A DNA stretch of 64,000 bases from Gammaproteobacteria bacterium (GCA_009846005.1 VXYL01000057.1:24381-88380); one strand, 5' to 3'. Counted from the stretch's first letter, positions 43,778-53,889 are shown. Translations and numbers: made by a program. Notes: generated by a model not told the origin, from the letters alone.

Positions 43778-44950
43778 ATGCCCAACAACATCCGTCCCGA
43801 ACACGGTCCCGTCGCCGTGACCGGCAGCGCCGGGTACATCGGTTCCCACCTGGTGCTGGACCTCGTCCGCTCCGGCTACCGAGTCCGCGCCTGCGTCCGC
43901 GACGCCACGAATCTGGCCAACACCGCGCACCTTGCGGCGATGAACCGGATTGGTCCCGGGACCGTCACGCTACACTCCTGCGACATGACCGTGCCGGGCG
44001 TTTACGACGACGTGTTCGCCGGCTGCTCCGCCGTGTTCCACGCCGCTGCGGAGATGGGCAACCTCCAGGGATCGACGCCGCAGAAGGTATACGACGGCGG
44101 CCTCATCGCGACCGAGATGGTCATCGACTCGATCAGGAAGGCCGAAACCGTAAGGCGGCTGGTGTACACGAGTTCCTTCGCCGCCGTGGGACATCCCGCG
44201 CCGGAAGGTCACGTATACACCGAGGACTCATGGGCCGACATGAACCAGGAGAGCCGCCGCGAAGGATCGGAGTGGACCATGGCCACCGTCGCCCGCAACC
44301 GCGAGGTCGCCTATGCCATGACCAAGGTCGAAACCGAGCGCTACGTCTACGAGCAGGGCGACAGGCTCGGCTTCGAAGCGTTCGGGGTCTGCCCATGCCA
44401 TGTCATCGGCCCGCTGCTGACCGCCTCCCACCAACGCCCCTGGGCGTGGCAGACCCGCATCGGCGACATGCTCGAAGGCTACGGCCATCCGCGCATGTTC
44501 TGGAACATTGTTGATGTGCGCGACGTGGCGAGGGCGCAGCGCCTGATTGCCGAGTGTCCGATCAATCGCAACGGCGAACGCTACAACCTGGTCGCCACCG
44601 ACGAATCCGGACTGATTCCGCAGCAGGAGGTCCAGGCCATTCTGCGCCGCCTCTACCCGGGGATCGGCATCGGCGGCAACTATCGCGACGGACCGGTCCG
44701 GCGCGGGCCCATCGCCGTACTGGAGAAGGTGGTCACCCAGCTCGGTCTCAAGCCCCACACACCCGAAGAGGCCATCCGCGACAACGCCGACTCGCTGCTT
44801 GCCTGGGGTCTCGTTACGACCCGACCGGGCGAGGACGACTGGCAACGCGACGGCAACGACCTCGGCATCAAGTCGAAATGGAACCCGCACATGTACCCGG
44901 CCATCGACCCGGAGCTGCGGCAAAAGCTGGAAGCGGCGTCACAGTCGTAG
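43778..44950 (+). CDS. NAD-dependent epimerase/dehydratase family protein (extended SDR)
   Basis: A 390-residue extended SDR with TGSAGYIGSH near the start, VYTSSFAAVGHP, and the catalytic YAMTK, resembling dihydroflavonol reductase/cinnamoyl-CoA reductase-like enzymes. The C-terminus is longer than usual (DWQRDGNDLGIKSKWNPHMY). It is paralogous to the enzyme at 56985-58064, sharing the SSFAAxGHP and AVTGxxGYIG segments. It stands alone; substrate unknown. Confidence 0.88.
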   Translation: MPNNIRPEHGPVAVTGSAGYIGSHLVLDLVRSGYRVRACVRDATNLANTAHLAAMNRIGPGTVTLHSCDMTVPGVYDDVFAGCSAVFHAAAEMGNLQGSTPQKVYDGGLIATEMVIDSIRKAETVRRLVYTSSFAAVGHPAPEGHVYTEDSWADMNQESRREGSEWTMATVARNREVAYAMTKVETERYVYEQGDRLGFEAFGVCPCHVIGPLLTASHQRPWAWQTRIGDMLEGYGHPRMFWNIVDVRDVARAQRLIAECPINRNGERYNLVATDESGLIPQQEVQAILRRLYPGIGIGGNYRDGPVRRGPIAVLEKVVTQLGLKPHTPEEAIRDNADSLLAWGLVTTRPGEDDWQRDGNDLGIKSKWNPHMYPAIDPELRQKLEAASQS

Positions 44951-45266
44951 TCTGAGCGCACCGTTGTTCCTTACTTGGACCTTTCGAACAATCGTGCGTT
45001 TGAGCGCATCTGCCACTGGACACGTCGTCGTGCGCCATGGAACGGGAGTACATGTCTCAGACGGCGATGGTGCGTACGCTCCAAGCGCTCGTGTCGACCG
45101 AGTACGGCCTACAGAAGTCGATCAACTCTACCGTTGAAAGCCTCAAGCCGTCGGTCAACCTTAGGCTCCCCAGGGTACTCGGTGGGTTTCCGACGCTATA
45201 CACCGTCATCCTGGCGCCCCTCGCCAACTGAGGGGCGAAGAGCCAGAGGTTTCTCCAACGCTTCGC
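44951..45266. other. Intergenic with a possible 64-codon ORF
   Basis: Contains an open frame at 45037-45231 (plus, MEREYMSQTAMVRTLQALV) with a GGGAG near its second ATG and an odd hydrophobic C-terminus (GGFPTLYTVILAPLAN). A nested hairpin CTGGCGCCCCTC/GAGGGGCGAAGAGCCAG spans its end. Too little to call a gene; possibly a decayed remnant. Confidence 0.3.
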
Positions 45267-45671
45267 TCACCCAGCCTCCACCATGAAGCTCCCGGTCGCC
45301 TCGGCGACCACTTCGCCGTTGTCGCCACGCACCACTCGGCCCTCGAGGACCACTAGACGACCCTTGCGGCGGACCTGCCGGCCTTCTAGCTTGACGGCAG
45401 TCCCCACCGGCAACGCGCCCCGGTAGCGAACTTCCGCCTTGGCCGTGTAGCAGCGTTCGCCGCGCAGGAAGACGTAGTTCGCCATGACATCGTCGAGCAG
45501 GCTGAACAGGATGCCGCCGTGGGTCACGCCGTCGTAGCCGACGTGGGCTTCGCCGGGGGTGAACTCGGCCCGGCAGACGTCGCCGTCGAGACGGAACCGG
45601 ACGTTCAGGCCGATGGGGTTGCCGGTGCCGCAGACGAAGCAGCGGTTCGCGGTGGAGGCGAGCGGATTCAC
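45267..45671 (-). CDS. PaaI family thioesterase
   Basis: A 134-residue hot-dog thioesterase with GTG start (VNPLASTANRCFVCG). The active-site segment THGGILFSLLDDVMAN is the PaaI signature, with the catalytic Asp in LDD. An N-terminal CFVCG pair of cysteines is a feature of a thioesterase subgroup (CxxC, possible metal binding). It likely hydrolyses aryl- or acyl-CoA. Divergent from the Nudix gene. Confidence 0.87.
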   Translation of the reverse strand: MNPLASTANRCFVCGTGNPIGLNVRFRLDGDVCRAEFTPGEAHVGYDGVTHGGILFSLLDDVMANYVFLRGERCYTAKAEVRYRGALPVGTAVKLEGRQVRRKGRLVVLEGRVVRGDNGEVVAEATGSFMVEAG

Positions 45672-45795
45672 GCATGAAGTTGGTCGAGGGGATAGGGTGA
45701 CAGTAGCACAGCGAAGTTTGTTGAAGGCTTCGCTTAGTGCTTCGCCGCTTCCCTGGCGCTTGACCAACTCACCGGGAACGTTCCAAATAAGCACG

Positions 45796-46386
45796 ATGCT
45801 CGATCTGGACCGCATCCGGCGCCGCCTCGCGGTACCTCGAAACGATCCCCCGATCCCCACCGACGCCCGGCAAGCCGCAGTCGCGGTCATCCTGCGCGAC
45901 CGACGTGGCCTCACCGAACTGCTGTTCATTCAACGGGCGGTGAAGGACGGCGATCCATGGTCTGGTCACATGGCGTTCCCGGGCGGCCACAAGGATCCCG
46001 AGGATGTCGATCTCCTGGCCGCAGCGATCCGCGAGACCGACGAGGAGATAGGCCTCGACATCTCCGATGCCGCCGTGATCGGTTCGCTGCCGCCAGCCCG
46101 GCCGATGAGCGTTCGGCGAACGATGGTTGTTAAGCCGTTCGTTTTCGAGATCAACGGCGACCCCTCATTCGCCCCGAATCACGAGGTCGCGGACGTGGTG
46201 TGGACGCCGCTGGACGCCATGTACAGGGGCGAAAACCATGCGGTGGACAACCCCGAAGGGGGTGCCATGCAGTTCAATGGCTTCCGGCTCGGGGGCGGCC
46301 ATTTCGTCTGGGGTATGACCTACCGAATGGTCCAAACGTTCTTCGAGACCGTCGATCCGGGTTACCAGCGTCGGCCCGAGTGGTGA
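45796..46386 (+). CDS. Nudix hydrolase (CoA pyrophosphatase type)
   Basis: A 196-residue Nudix protein. The Nudix box is complete: GGHKDPEDVDLLAAAIRE, then TDEEIGL. The preceding SGHMAFPGGH and the family's VDFxxx-like upstream region fit the CoA diphosphatase (NudL-like) subgroup, which splits CoA to phosphopantetheine and 3',5'-ADP. Next to a CoA thioesterase, this suggests CoA turnover. Substrate is inferred from the subgroup. Confidence 0.88.
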   Translation: MLDLDRIRRRLAVPRNDPPIPTDARQAAVAVILRDRRGLTELLFIQRAVKDGDPWSGHMAFPGGHKDPEDVDLLAAAIRETDEEIGLDISDAAVIGSLPPARPMSVRRTMVVKPFVFEINGDPSFAPNHEVADVVWTPLDAMYRGENHAVDNPEGGAMQFNGFRLGGGHFVWGMTYRMVQTFFETVDPGYQRRPEW

Positions 46387-46432
46387 TGCTTGTCGCGTCG
46401 GGCGCGGAACAAGACCAGCACCGTGAATGCTC

Positions 46433-46457
46433 GGGACGGGACTAGCCCGTCCCCTAC
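46433..46457 (-). repeat. REP-like palindrome (GTAG head)
   Basis: GGGACGGG-actag-CCCGTCCCCTAC. The CTAC end, read on minus, is the GTAG that supplies the TAG stop (46456-46454) of the NTF2-like gene. Confidence 0.75.
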
Positions 46458-46909
46458 GAGACCGACTTCCTGAGTGCCGCCGCGCGCCGCTTGAGGTGCG
46501 TTGCGATGCGCTCCGGCGCAAAGTCGAGCTGCGCCATCGCCATTCCGGTGTTGAACTGCTCGCGGTAGCAGGCGATGAGGTCGCCTTCGAAGGTGAACTG
46601 ACTGATCCCGTCGAACACCACCGCTCGACCTTCGACACCCGGGAGTTTCGAGTCGTAGTTGAAGAGATACCGCGCATAGCCGAACCGGCCGTCGCACACC
46701 GGGTCGAACATCTGCCAGCGGAATCCCTCAGCATCGCCCCAGAACTGCTCTTCGAGCATCCGCGCGATGGCCTGCCGTCCGTTGCTCTCGCCGTAGAAGC
46801 CGTCGTGATAGCTACCATCTGGAGTGAACAACGTAGCAAGCGCCTTGCCGTCGCCTGTTTCAATGGCGGCCGTGAAGTTCCCCAGAACGGCTTCGAAATC
46901 CACGCTCAT
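46454..46909 (-). CDS. NTF2-like (SnoaL) family protein
   Basis: A 151-residue cone-fold protein (MSVDFEAVLGNFTAAIETGDGKAL) with the family pattern of an N-terminal helix, TLFTPDGSYHDGFYG, then GRQAIARMLEEQFWGD and a curved sheet (RYLFNYDSKL, AVVFDGISQFTFEGDLI). Such proteins can be small isomerases, hydrolases or ligand binders. Its stop lies in the GTAG head of a REP-like element; the C-terminal KRRAAALRKSVS may have been set by that insertion. Upstream ATG starts were rejected for lack of homology. Confidence 0.8.
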   Translation of the reverse strand: MSVDFEAVLGNFTAAIETGDGKALATLFTPDGSYHDGFYGESNGRQAIARMLEEQFWGDAEGFRWQMFDPVCDGRFGYARYLFNYDSKLPGVEGRAVVFDGISQFTFEGDLIACYREQFNTGMAMAQLDFAPERIATHLKRRAAALRKSVS

Positions 46910-47090
46910 CGCTTCCCCCAATTTCAGCGCCCCCGTTGCCTCGCCGCAGGAGCGGTTCCCGTTACGATAACGTGGCGCGCGCGCCGACGCAGCCATCAGG
47001 CTCCGCCAAGCAATTCGATGCCGCGGCATTGTTCCGCCACGGCCGGTGCCGCAGACTCGCGTCTTGAAAACACCTTGCAGGAGCGAGTTC

Positions 47091-48710
47091 ATGCTCAGGA
47101 TCACCTCGACCCCGGCGGCCACCCGGCCGTGGAACCAGCGGTGCCGCATGGCCAAGGGTGTTGCTGCCCTGATGTCATGGGCGGTTGTAGCTTGCTCCCA
47201 AGCGGCCGAACACTCACAAGCGGAGCGGGCGACGAATGACGTTGACGAGACGATAGCCGTCGACACGCGGCTCGGCGAAATCCGGGGCGTTCGCGGCACC
47301 GAGGTCCTTCACTTCCGGGGCATTCGCTACGCCAACCCACCGCGCCGTTTCTTCCCACCCCGTGCATCGATGCCTTGGACGGGAAGCTACGATGCGACCG
47401 GGTTCCCGAACCGGTGCATGCAGCCGGAATTCAGCTTGCTGGGCGCGCCCGTGGGAGCAACGAACGAGGATTGCCTGTTTCTCAACATCGTGACGCCCGC
47501 CGTCGAAGGCGCTCATCGCCCGGTGCTGTTCTGGATCCACGGCGGCGGCCTAGTCAACGGGTCGGCCAACGAATACGACGGTTCGATGCTGGCGGCCCAA
47601 GGCGACGTCGTCGTGGTCACCATCAACTACCGACTGGGGCTGTTCGGTTTCCTGGACCTGTCCCCGCTGGGCGACGAATTCGCCGGATCCGCATCGAACG
47701 GCTTCCAGGACCAAGTGCTGGCCCTTGAGTGGGTACGTGACAACATCGCCGACTACGGCGGCGACCCCGGGAACGTCACGATATTCGGCGAGTCCGCCGG
47801 CGGTGCCTCCGTGCTCGCCCTGTTGGCCACGCCGGCGGCCGACGGGCTCTACCACAGGGCAATCGCTCACAGCCCGGGCACGGTGGACCGCCCTCCTCCG
47901 GATCTCGTGACTCCGCTCTTGACCCAGCTCGGCGGTCCACCCGAGGATCTCTACGAAAAGCTGCGTGTGACGTCCGCCGATGGGTTGTTGGCTGTTCAGG
48001 GCGCGCTACCCAACGTTGGAGGCGGAATCGACGGGACCGTTGTCACACGCTCGACCATTGACGCGATCACGGAGCGGGGTGCCCGAGGCGTACCGCTTAT
48101 CGCGGGCACGAATCGCGATGAGGGGACCTTCTTCTCAGCGCTCGTCACCATGTTCGATCCGGACTTCGAGCCGCCAAACAACGAGCTCGCGGCGGTGGTC
48201 GTAGGCGGCGCGCATTCCGCACAGTACCTCGACGCCCTGAAGACTCGGTATCCGGACGCGGACGCGATGGAGATCTACGAGCGCATCTGGGGCGCCATGT
48301 TCCGCCGCTCGGCGATGGGCAGCGCCGAGCGGGCCACGGCTGCCGGCCCGGGCGGCTGGCTGTACCGGTTCGACCTACCGGCGACCGTAGAACTGTTCGG
48401 CCAGGATGTCGGGGCAACCCACGCCGCCGAAATCGCGTTCACATTCAACCGCTTCAACAGCGACGACCCTGGCGGATTGGTCCTCTACGATCCCAAAGAC
48501 TCCCGCGTGAGCGGGTTGTCCCAACGTTGGTCGGATACCGTCATCGCCTTTGCAAAGACCGGTGACCCCAACGGGGCGGGACTGCCCCGCTGGCCACGCT
48601 ACGATGCGCAGAGCAGGCAGACCTTGATTCTCGACGCCAACTCTCGCGTCGAGTCAGATCCCGACAGGATCGAGCGCCAGACCTGGGAAGCCGTTTTGGG
48701 CGACGGGTGA
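47091..48710 (+). CDS. Type B carboxylesterase
   Basis: A 539-residue secreted esterase. The ATG at 47091 is preceded by CAGGAG; a second signal-like start (MAKGVAALMSWAVVAC) lies 19 codons on. The catalytic triad is Ser235 in FGESAGGAS, Glu in AGTNRDEGTFF and His in VGATHAAEI. The oxyanion hole HGGG is in FWIHGGGL. The family hydrolyses carboxylic esters of diverse alcohols; the substrate is unknown. Divergent promoters to the NTF2-like gene lie in the 180-bp gap upstream. Confidence 0.9.
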   Translation: MLRITSTPAATRPWNQRCRMAKGVAALMSWAVVACSQAAEHSQAERATNDVDETIAVDTRLGEIRGVRGTEVLHFRGIRYANPPRRFFPPRASMPWTGSYDATGFPNRCMQPEFSLLGAPVGATNEDCLFLNIVTPAVEGAHRPVLFWIHGGGLVNGSANEYDGSMLAAQGDVVVVTINYRLGLFGFLDLSPLGDEFAGSASNGFQDQVLALEWVRDNIADYGGDPGNVTIFGESAGGASVLALLATPAADGLYHRAIAHSPGTVDRPPPDLVTPLLTQLGGPPEDLYEKLRVTSADGLLAVQGALPNVGGGIDGTVVTRSTIDAITERGARGVPLIAGTNRDEGTFFSALVTMFDPDFEPPNNELAAVVVGGAHSAQYLDALKTRYPDADAMEIYERIWGAMFRRSAMGSAERATAAGPGGWLYRFDLPATVELFGQDVGATHAAEIAFTFNRFNSDDPGGLVLYDPKDSRVSGLSQRWSDTVIAFAKTGDPNGAGLPRWPRYDAQSRQTLILDANSRVESDPDRIERQTWEAVLGDG

Positions 48711-48728
48711 GATTGCCCGGTCGGCACC

Positions 48729-50180
48729 CTAGGCCGGTCCCGCCGGCAGTTGATGGTAGTCCGCGATGGCGAGACCCGCTGCGACGCTGGTGAACGGATC
48801 GTGGTCTACCACCCGGCCCGGAAAGAAACTCTCCAACAGGCGGTGCACAGCGGGAATCAGCGACGACCCGCCGGTGCGCAGAACGATATCGATCGCCGAT
48901 CGAGGCAGGCGTGCCCGTGCGAGAGTCGCCTCGATGCCCTGTTCGATACGCCCCAGCATATCGCCGATCATCGCTTCGAACCCCTCACGCGATAGACCGA
49001 CAGCGACGTCGATCTCCGGAATGTCCAAGACGGCTTCGTCGACCTGGGACAGGCGTGCCTTGAACTCCTTGATGGCCTGGAACACCACGTAGCCGAGGTT
49101 CTGCTCGATCAGTTCCCGCAGCCGCCGGAATTTGGTCAGCTCCGGACCGCCGTGGTCAATGCAGTCCTTGACGGCCGTCGTGTAGCGATTCTGGTTGAGG
49201 AGATACGTGACCGGCCAGTTCACCAGGAACTCCTCGTACTCGTCGAAGGGGAACTCCGTGTCGATCTCCGCGTATTCGCCGAGCCGACGCCATCGTTCCC
49301 CTTTGCCGAGCAGTGGAAACAGCAGTTCCCGGAACAGGCGCTGGTCGATGTGGTCGCCGCCCAAACCGATGCCGTGGGTGTCGACCACGCGGAAGCGGTT
49401 GCCGGGTATTCGTTCGAGAATGCAGAAGTCCAGCGTGCCGCCCCCGAAATCGACGGTCAGCAGGTGCTCCCCCACCGCGTCCGGACTGGCGTGGAGGAAA
49501 CTCACAGCCGCCGCGATGGGTTCCGGATAGAACCTCGGCTCATTGATCCCCGCATATCGATACGCCTCGCCTAGCCGGGCGAGGGCGAGCTGGTTCCGGT
49601 GTTCGTCGCGGCCTTCGAAATTCACCGGATGGCCAACGCAACCATGATCGAATGCGCCTACTCTCGCCGACAGCGCCTCGCGCATCCGGAGCAGGATCGG
49701 CGTCACCAAGGCCACCAATCGGAAGGGGTGGTCGAACACCATGAGCCGGCGTACATCGGACTTGCCCAACAGGCGCTTCGTGCCACGAAAAAGACGGCCG
49801 CGCATGCCGGTATCCGTCATGGCGTCGCCGAACACATCGACGGTCATCGTTTCGCCGGGATTGCGGGACCCGGTGCTCGCATACCCCACCGCCAGCATCG
49901 CCCTGCCGATGACCTCGGGGACCAGTTCGACCTTGCGACCGGTGTTGTCGTCGATGTACCGGTCGATGGCGTCCCGACCCGTAAGCGTCTGCAGTGCCCG
50001 GTCGATATAGGTCGCCGAGGGCATGATCTCCGCTTCGTGTTCCGACGTGCCGGTCGATTCGGCACGGCGCGCCTCCAGCGCGACCAACGTGACCTCGTCG
50101 CCGTCGAACACGGCTGCAACGGAGTTGCTGGTCCCGAAGTCGACCCCGACGCCGATGCGTCTAGCCTGGCTAGAGCTCAA
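48729..50180 (-). CDS. Hsp70 family protein (YegD-like)
   Basis: A 483-residue protein with an ATPase domain: phosphate 1 motif VGVDFGTSNS and phosphate 2 motif LTVDFGGGTLDF, then RTGGSSLIPAVHRLL. There is no substrate-binding lid domain, as in YegD. The start is uncertain: a TTG 11 codons before VGVDFG was chosen, as upstream frame lacks homology and overlaps msrA. It lies 26 bp after msrA on minus, possibly co-transcribed with it. Confidence 0.85.
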   Translation of the reverse strand: MSSSQARRIGVGVDFGTSNSVAAVFDGDEVTLVALEARRAESTGTSEHEAEIMPSATYIDRALQTLTGRDAIDRYIDDNTGRKVELVPEVIGRAMLAVGYASTGSRNPGETMTVDVFGDAMTDTGMRGRLFRGTKRLLGKSDVRRLMVFDHPFRLVALVTPILLRMREALSARVGAFDHGCVGHPVNFEGRDEHRNQLALARLGEAYRYAGINEPRFYPEPIAAAVSFLHASPDAVGEHLLTVDFGGGTLDFCILERIPGNRFRVVDTHGIGLGGDHIDQRLFRELLFPLLGKGERWRRLGEYAEIDTEFPFDEYEEFLVNWPVTYLLNQNRYTTAVKDCIDHGGPELTKFRRLRELIEQNLGYVVFQAIKEFKARLSQVDEAVLDIPEIDVAVGLSREGFEAMIGDMLGRIEQGIEATLARARLPRSAIDIVLRTGGSSLIPAVHRLLESFFPGRVVDHDPFTSVAAGLAIADYHQLPAGPA

Positions 50181-50206
50181 GCCGCGGTCCGGCCGGCGCG
50201 CCGATG

Positions 50207-50875
50207 CTAGCGACCTGCCGCGCCTTTGAATTCGACCAAGGGGTCGATTCCGCACGTCACTCCCGTGCCGCCCAGCCCGCAATAGCCATTCGGTATTTTC
50301 GCCAAGTACTGCTGATGGTAGTGCTCGGCGTAGTAGAAGGTCGGGGCGCCTTCGATCTCGGTGGTGATCTCGCCGTAGCCGGCTGCCGACAGCGCGCGCT
50401 GGTATTGATCCTTGGAAGCCAAGGCAAGCTCGCGCTGGCGGTCGTCGTAGACATAGATCGCCGACCGGTACTGCGTACCGATGTCGTTGCCCTGGCGCAT
50501 ACCCTGGGTGGGATCGTGGGCTTCCCAAAAGACCTTCAGCAAGTCCGCATAGCCGACGACTACCGGGTCGAATACGGCGAGGACAACCTCCGTATGCCCG
50601 GTCCGGCCCGAGCAGACCTCTTCGTAACTGGGATTCTTGGTGTGTCCACCCGAATACCCCACGGCCGTCGTCCAGACCCCCTCGGTCTGCCAGAACTTAC
50701 GCTCGGCACCCCAGAAGCAACCCAATCCCGCATGGAACCAACCGTACCCTTCCGGAAACGGGCCTTCGAGCGGGTTGCCGTTCACGAAATGGGTAGGAGG
50801 CACGGGCATCGCCTCGTCGCGGCCGGGCAACGCCTCGTTCTCGCTCGGTAATCTCAGCTTTCTCAAGAAGACCAT
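50207..50875 (-). CDS. msrA: Peptide-methionine (S)-S-oxide reductase
   Basis: A 222-residue MsrA. The catalytic cysteine is in LGCFWGAER (Cys53), with YSGG and the [12 protein letters not shown] strand after it, the standard MsrA layout. It repairs S-methionine sulfoxide in proteins using thioredoxin. The C-terminus retains a further Cys ([10 protein letters not shown]) that may recycle the enzyme. Divergent from the Sel1-like lipoprotein gene. Confidence 0.95.
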   Translation of the reverse strand: MVFLRKLRLPSENEALPGRDEAMPVPPTHFVNGNPLEGPFPEGYGWFHAGLGCFWGAERKFWQTEGVWTTAVGYSGGHTKNPSYEEVCSGRTGHTEVVLAVFDPVVVGYADLLKVFWEAHDPTQGMRQGNDIGTQYRSAIYVYDDRQRELALASKDQYQRALSAAGYGEITTEIEGAPTFYYAEHYHQQYLAKIPNGYCGLGGTGVTCGIDPLVEFKGAAGR

Positions 50876-50938
50876 GCAATGTTCCCGTGCGAGCCAATGC
50901 TGCACAGCATACCCGAATCCCGGTTGCCCGAAGGGCGG

Positions 50939-52693
50939 ATGCGCTACACTCCGTTCATGAGCTGCGGTGTCGCTACAGTCCGGTCACCTCATGCGATCGG
51001 CGCGTTGTTTCTTGTCTGCCTTCTTGCGACGGGCTGCGCGACAACGCCCGCCGAGACGCCGCCCGCGTACGACGATCTCGTCGGTCTAACGGTCGACGAA
51101 CAGGCTATCGACGTCAACCTTGTAACGCGGATCAGGACAGCGTTCCTAGCGACCCCGGATGTCGACGAGCGCATCCGGGCCGTCACGCTTCTCGAACAGG
51201 AAGTCGACGGTCTCCTGCAGGTGGGACAGCCCCTGCGCCTCGGACCCATCGGTTCCGCGATTCTCGAGCACTACCAGGCCAGCATCACCGGTCACCTGGC
51301 GCTGGCCGCGTTCTACCGCCATGTCGACATGCCGGAACAGACGGCGCGGCACGAGGCATGGATCGCCGCCATCAGCGCAGCCTTGGAGGCGAATGGCGAC
51401 GGTACATTTGAGGCACCCTACCCAGCGCTGTCGCCCAACGAAGCCAAGGGCTATTTGAGGGCGCAGGGCTTGACGCCCGTGGGGTCGTCCTACCGCCAAT
51501 CCCAAGACCATCCGTTCATGCTTTGGATTACCGCGACTCGTGAGAACAGACCCCTCGAGAACGCGTTTTTCGATCTGGACGCGCTTTATTCCGCAATCGC
51601 CGCATCGGTGGCACGCAAGCCAACCACCGTGTTTCCGATCGGGCCGCCACGAACGTGCAGCGAGTTGGGAATCTGCGACAAGTTCAGCCCCATGGCTTTC
51701 ATCCAGTTGCTCGCTGCGGGCAACGACGACGCCGCCCTCACGTTCCTGGGCTGGAAGGGTCTTAGCCGATTCAATGACGCCGTACATGCCTTGCGCCTCG
51801 CCGCGACTGCCGGTAACGCGGTAGCTAGCCGAATACTCGCGGAGTTGTGGGTTCAAGCGGCATACAACGGTTCCCAAGAGGCGAAGCAACGCGACGAATA
51901 CCTCCTAGGCGCCGAGCAGAATTTTCGGGTAGCAGTCCGCGCCGGCTTCGACGACGCGATGTTCGAACTCGGCAGGCTTTACCTCATCGGGGCCTACGGC
52001 AGCGAGAAGACGGCCGACGGCATGCCGTTGATTCTTCGCTCGGCAGGACTCGGCAACCCCGAAGCCCTCCTTTGGCTAGGCTGGCGCCACGTACTCGGGG
52101 ATTTCGTCGACCGGGATCACGAGCGTGCCGAGCAGTATTTCCTGCGCGCCGCGGAGCGAGACGAGATGGGCAAGCTCGAGTACGCCCGGTTCTTGATGCG
52201 CAGGGACGTCGACCGGGGGTTCAACGAGCGTGCGTACCGTTGGGTTCGGCAGTTCGCGCGGAACGACAACGCGCATGCCATGGTGTTGATCGGCGACCTG
52301 TATGCCAGGGGCCTACACGTTGGACGGAGCTTCAGGCGCGCCGGGTCCTGGTTCAAGAACGCCGTCAGAGCGGCCCCCGACGACCCCTATCTGGTGAATG
52401 AAGTCGCCTGGCGCTTGGCGGTAACCCACCTGCCGAAACTCCGCAACGAACGCTATGCCCTCGAGATCATGGAGCGGATCATGGCCGAGAGCGCCGAAGC
52501 ACGGCGCAATCCCGCCTACCTCGACACCTGGGCGGCCGCCTACGCGGCCAACGGTAACTTCGAGCGCGCGATCGCGGTACAGGAACAAGCCGTCCAAGAG
52601 GCGCGCGCGTCTTCCAACAACGACCTGCCCATCCTGCTCGAGCATCTCGAAGCGTTCCGCGCCGGCGAAAAGATCAGCGAGCAAGTTCCCTAG
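50939..52693 (+). CDS. Sel1/TPR-repeat lipoprotein
   Basis: A 584-residue protein with a lipobox signal ([12 protein letters not shown]), so likely anchored in the periplasm or outer membrane. The start with an AAGGGCGG site was preferred; an ATG six codons later is also possible. The C-terminal half contains Sel1-type repeats ([41 protein letters not shown]), ending with TPR-like segments. Sel1 repeats mediate protein-protein contacts; the exact role is unknown. Confidence 0.8.
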   Translation: MRYTPFMSCGVATVRSPHAIGALFLVCLLATGCATTPAETPPAYDDLVGLTVDEQAIDVNLVTRIRTAFLATPDVDERIRAVTLLEQEVDGLLQVGQPLRLGPIGSAILEHYQASITGHLALAAFYRHVDMPEQTARHEAWIAAISAALEANGDGTFEAPYPALSPNEAKGYLRAQGLTPVGSSYRQSQDHPFMLWITATRENRPLENAFFDLDALYSAIAASVARKPTTVFPIGPPRTCSELGICDKFSPMAFIQLLAAGNDDAALTFLGWKGLSRFNDAVHALRLAATAGNAVASRILAELWVQAAYNGSQEAKQRDEYLLGAEQNFRVAVRAGFDDAMFELGRLYLIGAYGSEKTADGMPLILRSAGLGNPEALLWLGWRHVLGDFVDRDHERAEQYFLRAAERDEMGKLEYARFLMRRDVDRGFNERAYRWVRQFARNDNAHAMVLIGDLYARGLHVGRSFRRAGSWFKNAVRAAPDDPYLVNEVAWRLAVTHLPKLRNERYALEIMERIMAESAEARRNPAYLDTWAAAYAANGNFERAIAVQEQAVQEARASSNNDLPILLEHLEAFRAGEKISEQVP

Positions 52694-52729
52694 CAAACCC
52701 CTGATTCGCGCACCTCCGCGCCAAGTGAC

Positions 52730-53806
52730 GTGTCCCTGTTCGCCGTCGACGACTACGCCAACATCCTCCGCAACGCCCGCCCGTTGATCGATGTGCGCTC
52801 GCCGGTCGAGTTCCGTCGCGGTGCCGTGCCAGGTGCCGTAAACCTGCCCCTGCTGACCGACGACGAACGGGACGCGGTCGGCAAGACGTACAAGGCGAAA
52901 GGACACCAAGCTGCCGTCGTCCTCGGTCACGAACTCGTTGGCGGCGACACCAAGGCGTCGAGAGTCGCAGCGTGGCGGGACTTCGCCGTCAAGCATCCCG
53001 AAGCCTTAATCACCTGTTGGCGCGGCGGCCTGCGCTCCCAAATGGCGCAAGCATGGCTCGCGGGCGTCGGTATCGACCTGCCGCGTATTGCAGGCGGCTT
53101 CAAGGCACTGCGGCATTTCTGTCTCGACACGATACAAACCGCTGGCGACACGCGACGATTCGTCGTGGTTGGCGGGCGGACCGGCTCCGGCAAAACCCGT
53201 GTCGTGCAGGCGGCGGGGGCGCACGTCGACCTCGAGGCCCTCGCGAACCATCGGGGATCCGCCTTCGGTGGGTTGCCGACGCCACAACCGGCGCCGGTGA
53301 CGTTCGAGAACGCACTCGCGGTGGCGCTCCTCAGGCTGCCACCGGACGAACCCGTGGCGGTCGAAGACGAGAGCCGCACCATCGGCCGGCTCGCGATACC
53401 GGGCGAAATGTACAACGCCTTGCAGCGGGCACCAATCGTGCAACTGGACGTAGACGACACCGTTCGGGTCGACAACATCTATCGCGAATACGTCGTGGAC
53501 GCCGAGAATCCGGAACCTCACCTGACCTCCGCCTTGTCGCGGATCGAACGGCGTCTCGGCGGCGTCCGCTACCGAGAACTCGCGGCCTTGATGGACGACG
53601 CGTTTCGAGCTGACGCGTCCGGCCGCGGCGGCGCGCACCGCCTATGGATCCGGCGCTTGCTCCATTACTACTACGATCCCATGTACGACTATCAGCTTGC
53701 GGGCAAGAAGGACCGCATCGTGATGCGCGGCACCGCTGATGAGGTGTTGGACTACCTACGCGACTGGCGCCGCGTAGGGGACGGGCTTGTCCCGTCCCGT
53801 TCCTGA
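52730..53806 (+). CDS. mnmH: tRNA 2-selenouridine/geranylthiouridine synthase
   Basis: A 358-residue MnmH (SelU) with GTG start. The N-terminal rhodanese domain has the catalytic Cys96 in CWRGGLRS; the P-loop GGRTGSGKTR (148-157) follows. It modifies the wobble uridine of certain tRNAs by sulfur-to-selenium exchange. The last codons read through a REP-like GTAG palindrome (53774), giving the tail [12 protein letters not shown] before TGA. That tail is not expected in the family and looks recently added. Confidence 0.93.
   Translation: MSLFAVDDYANILRNARPLIDVRSPVEFRRGAVPGAVNLPLLTDDERDAVGKTYKAKGHQAAVVLGHELVGGDTKASRVAAWRDFAVKHPEALITCWRGGLRSQMAQAWLAGVGIDLPRIAGGFKALRHFCLDTIQTAGDTRRFVVVGGRTGSGKTRVVQAAGAHVDLEALANHRGSAFGGLPTPQPAPVTFENALAVALLRLPPDEPVAVEDESRTIGRLAIPGEMYNALQRAPIVQLDVDDTVRVDNIYREYVVDAENPEPHLTSALSRIERRLGGVRYRELAALMDDAFRADASGRGGAHRLWIRRLLHYYYDPMYDYQLAGKKDRIVMRGTADEVLDYLRDWRRVGDGLVPSRS
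53774..53798 (+). repeat. REP-like palindrome (GTAG head) translated in mnmH
   Basis: Window consensus GTAGGGGACGGG/CCCGTCCC, lying inside the 3' end of mnmH in a frame without stops, so it encodes VGDGLVPS of the protein tail. Confidence 0.8.
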
Positions 53807-53845
53807 CGGCGACGCAGCGAAGGACACCGCCCGCCACGCGCCAAC

Positions 53846-53870
53846 GGGCGACGACAAGCGTCGCCCCTAC
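53846..53870 (-). repeat. REP-like palindrome, GGGCGACG variant
   Basis: GGGCGACG-acaa-GCGTCGCCCCTAC, GTAG head on minus. Middle copy of a three-element cluster after mnmH. Confidence 0.75.
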
Positions 53871-53889
53871 GATTGCGCCGCTCAAGCGC

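Noticed and set aside
45037..45231. 64-codon plus ORF
   Set aside because: No homology, poor start spacing; kept only as an intergenic note.
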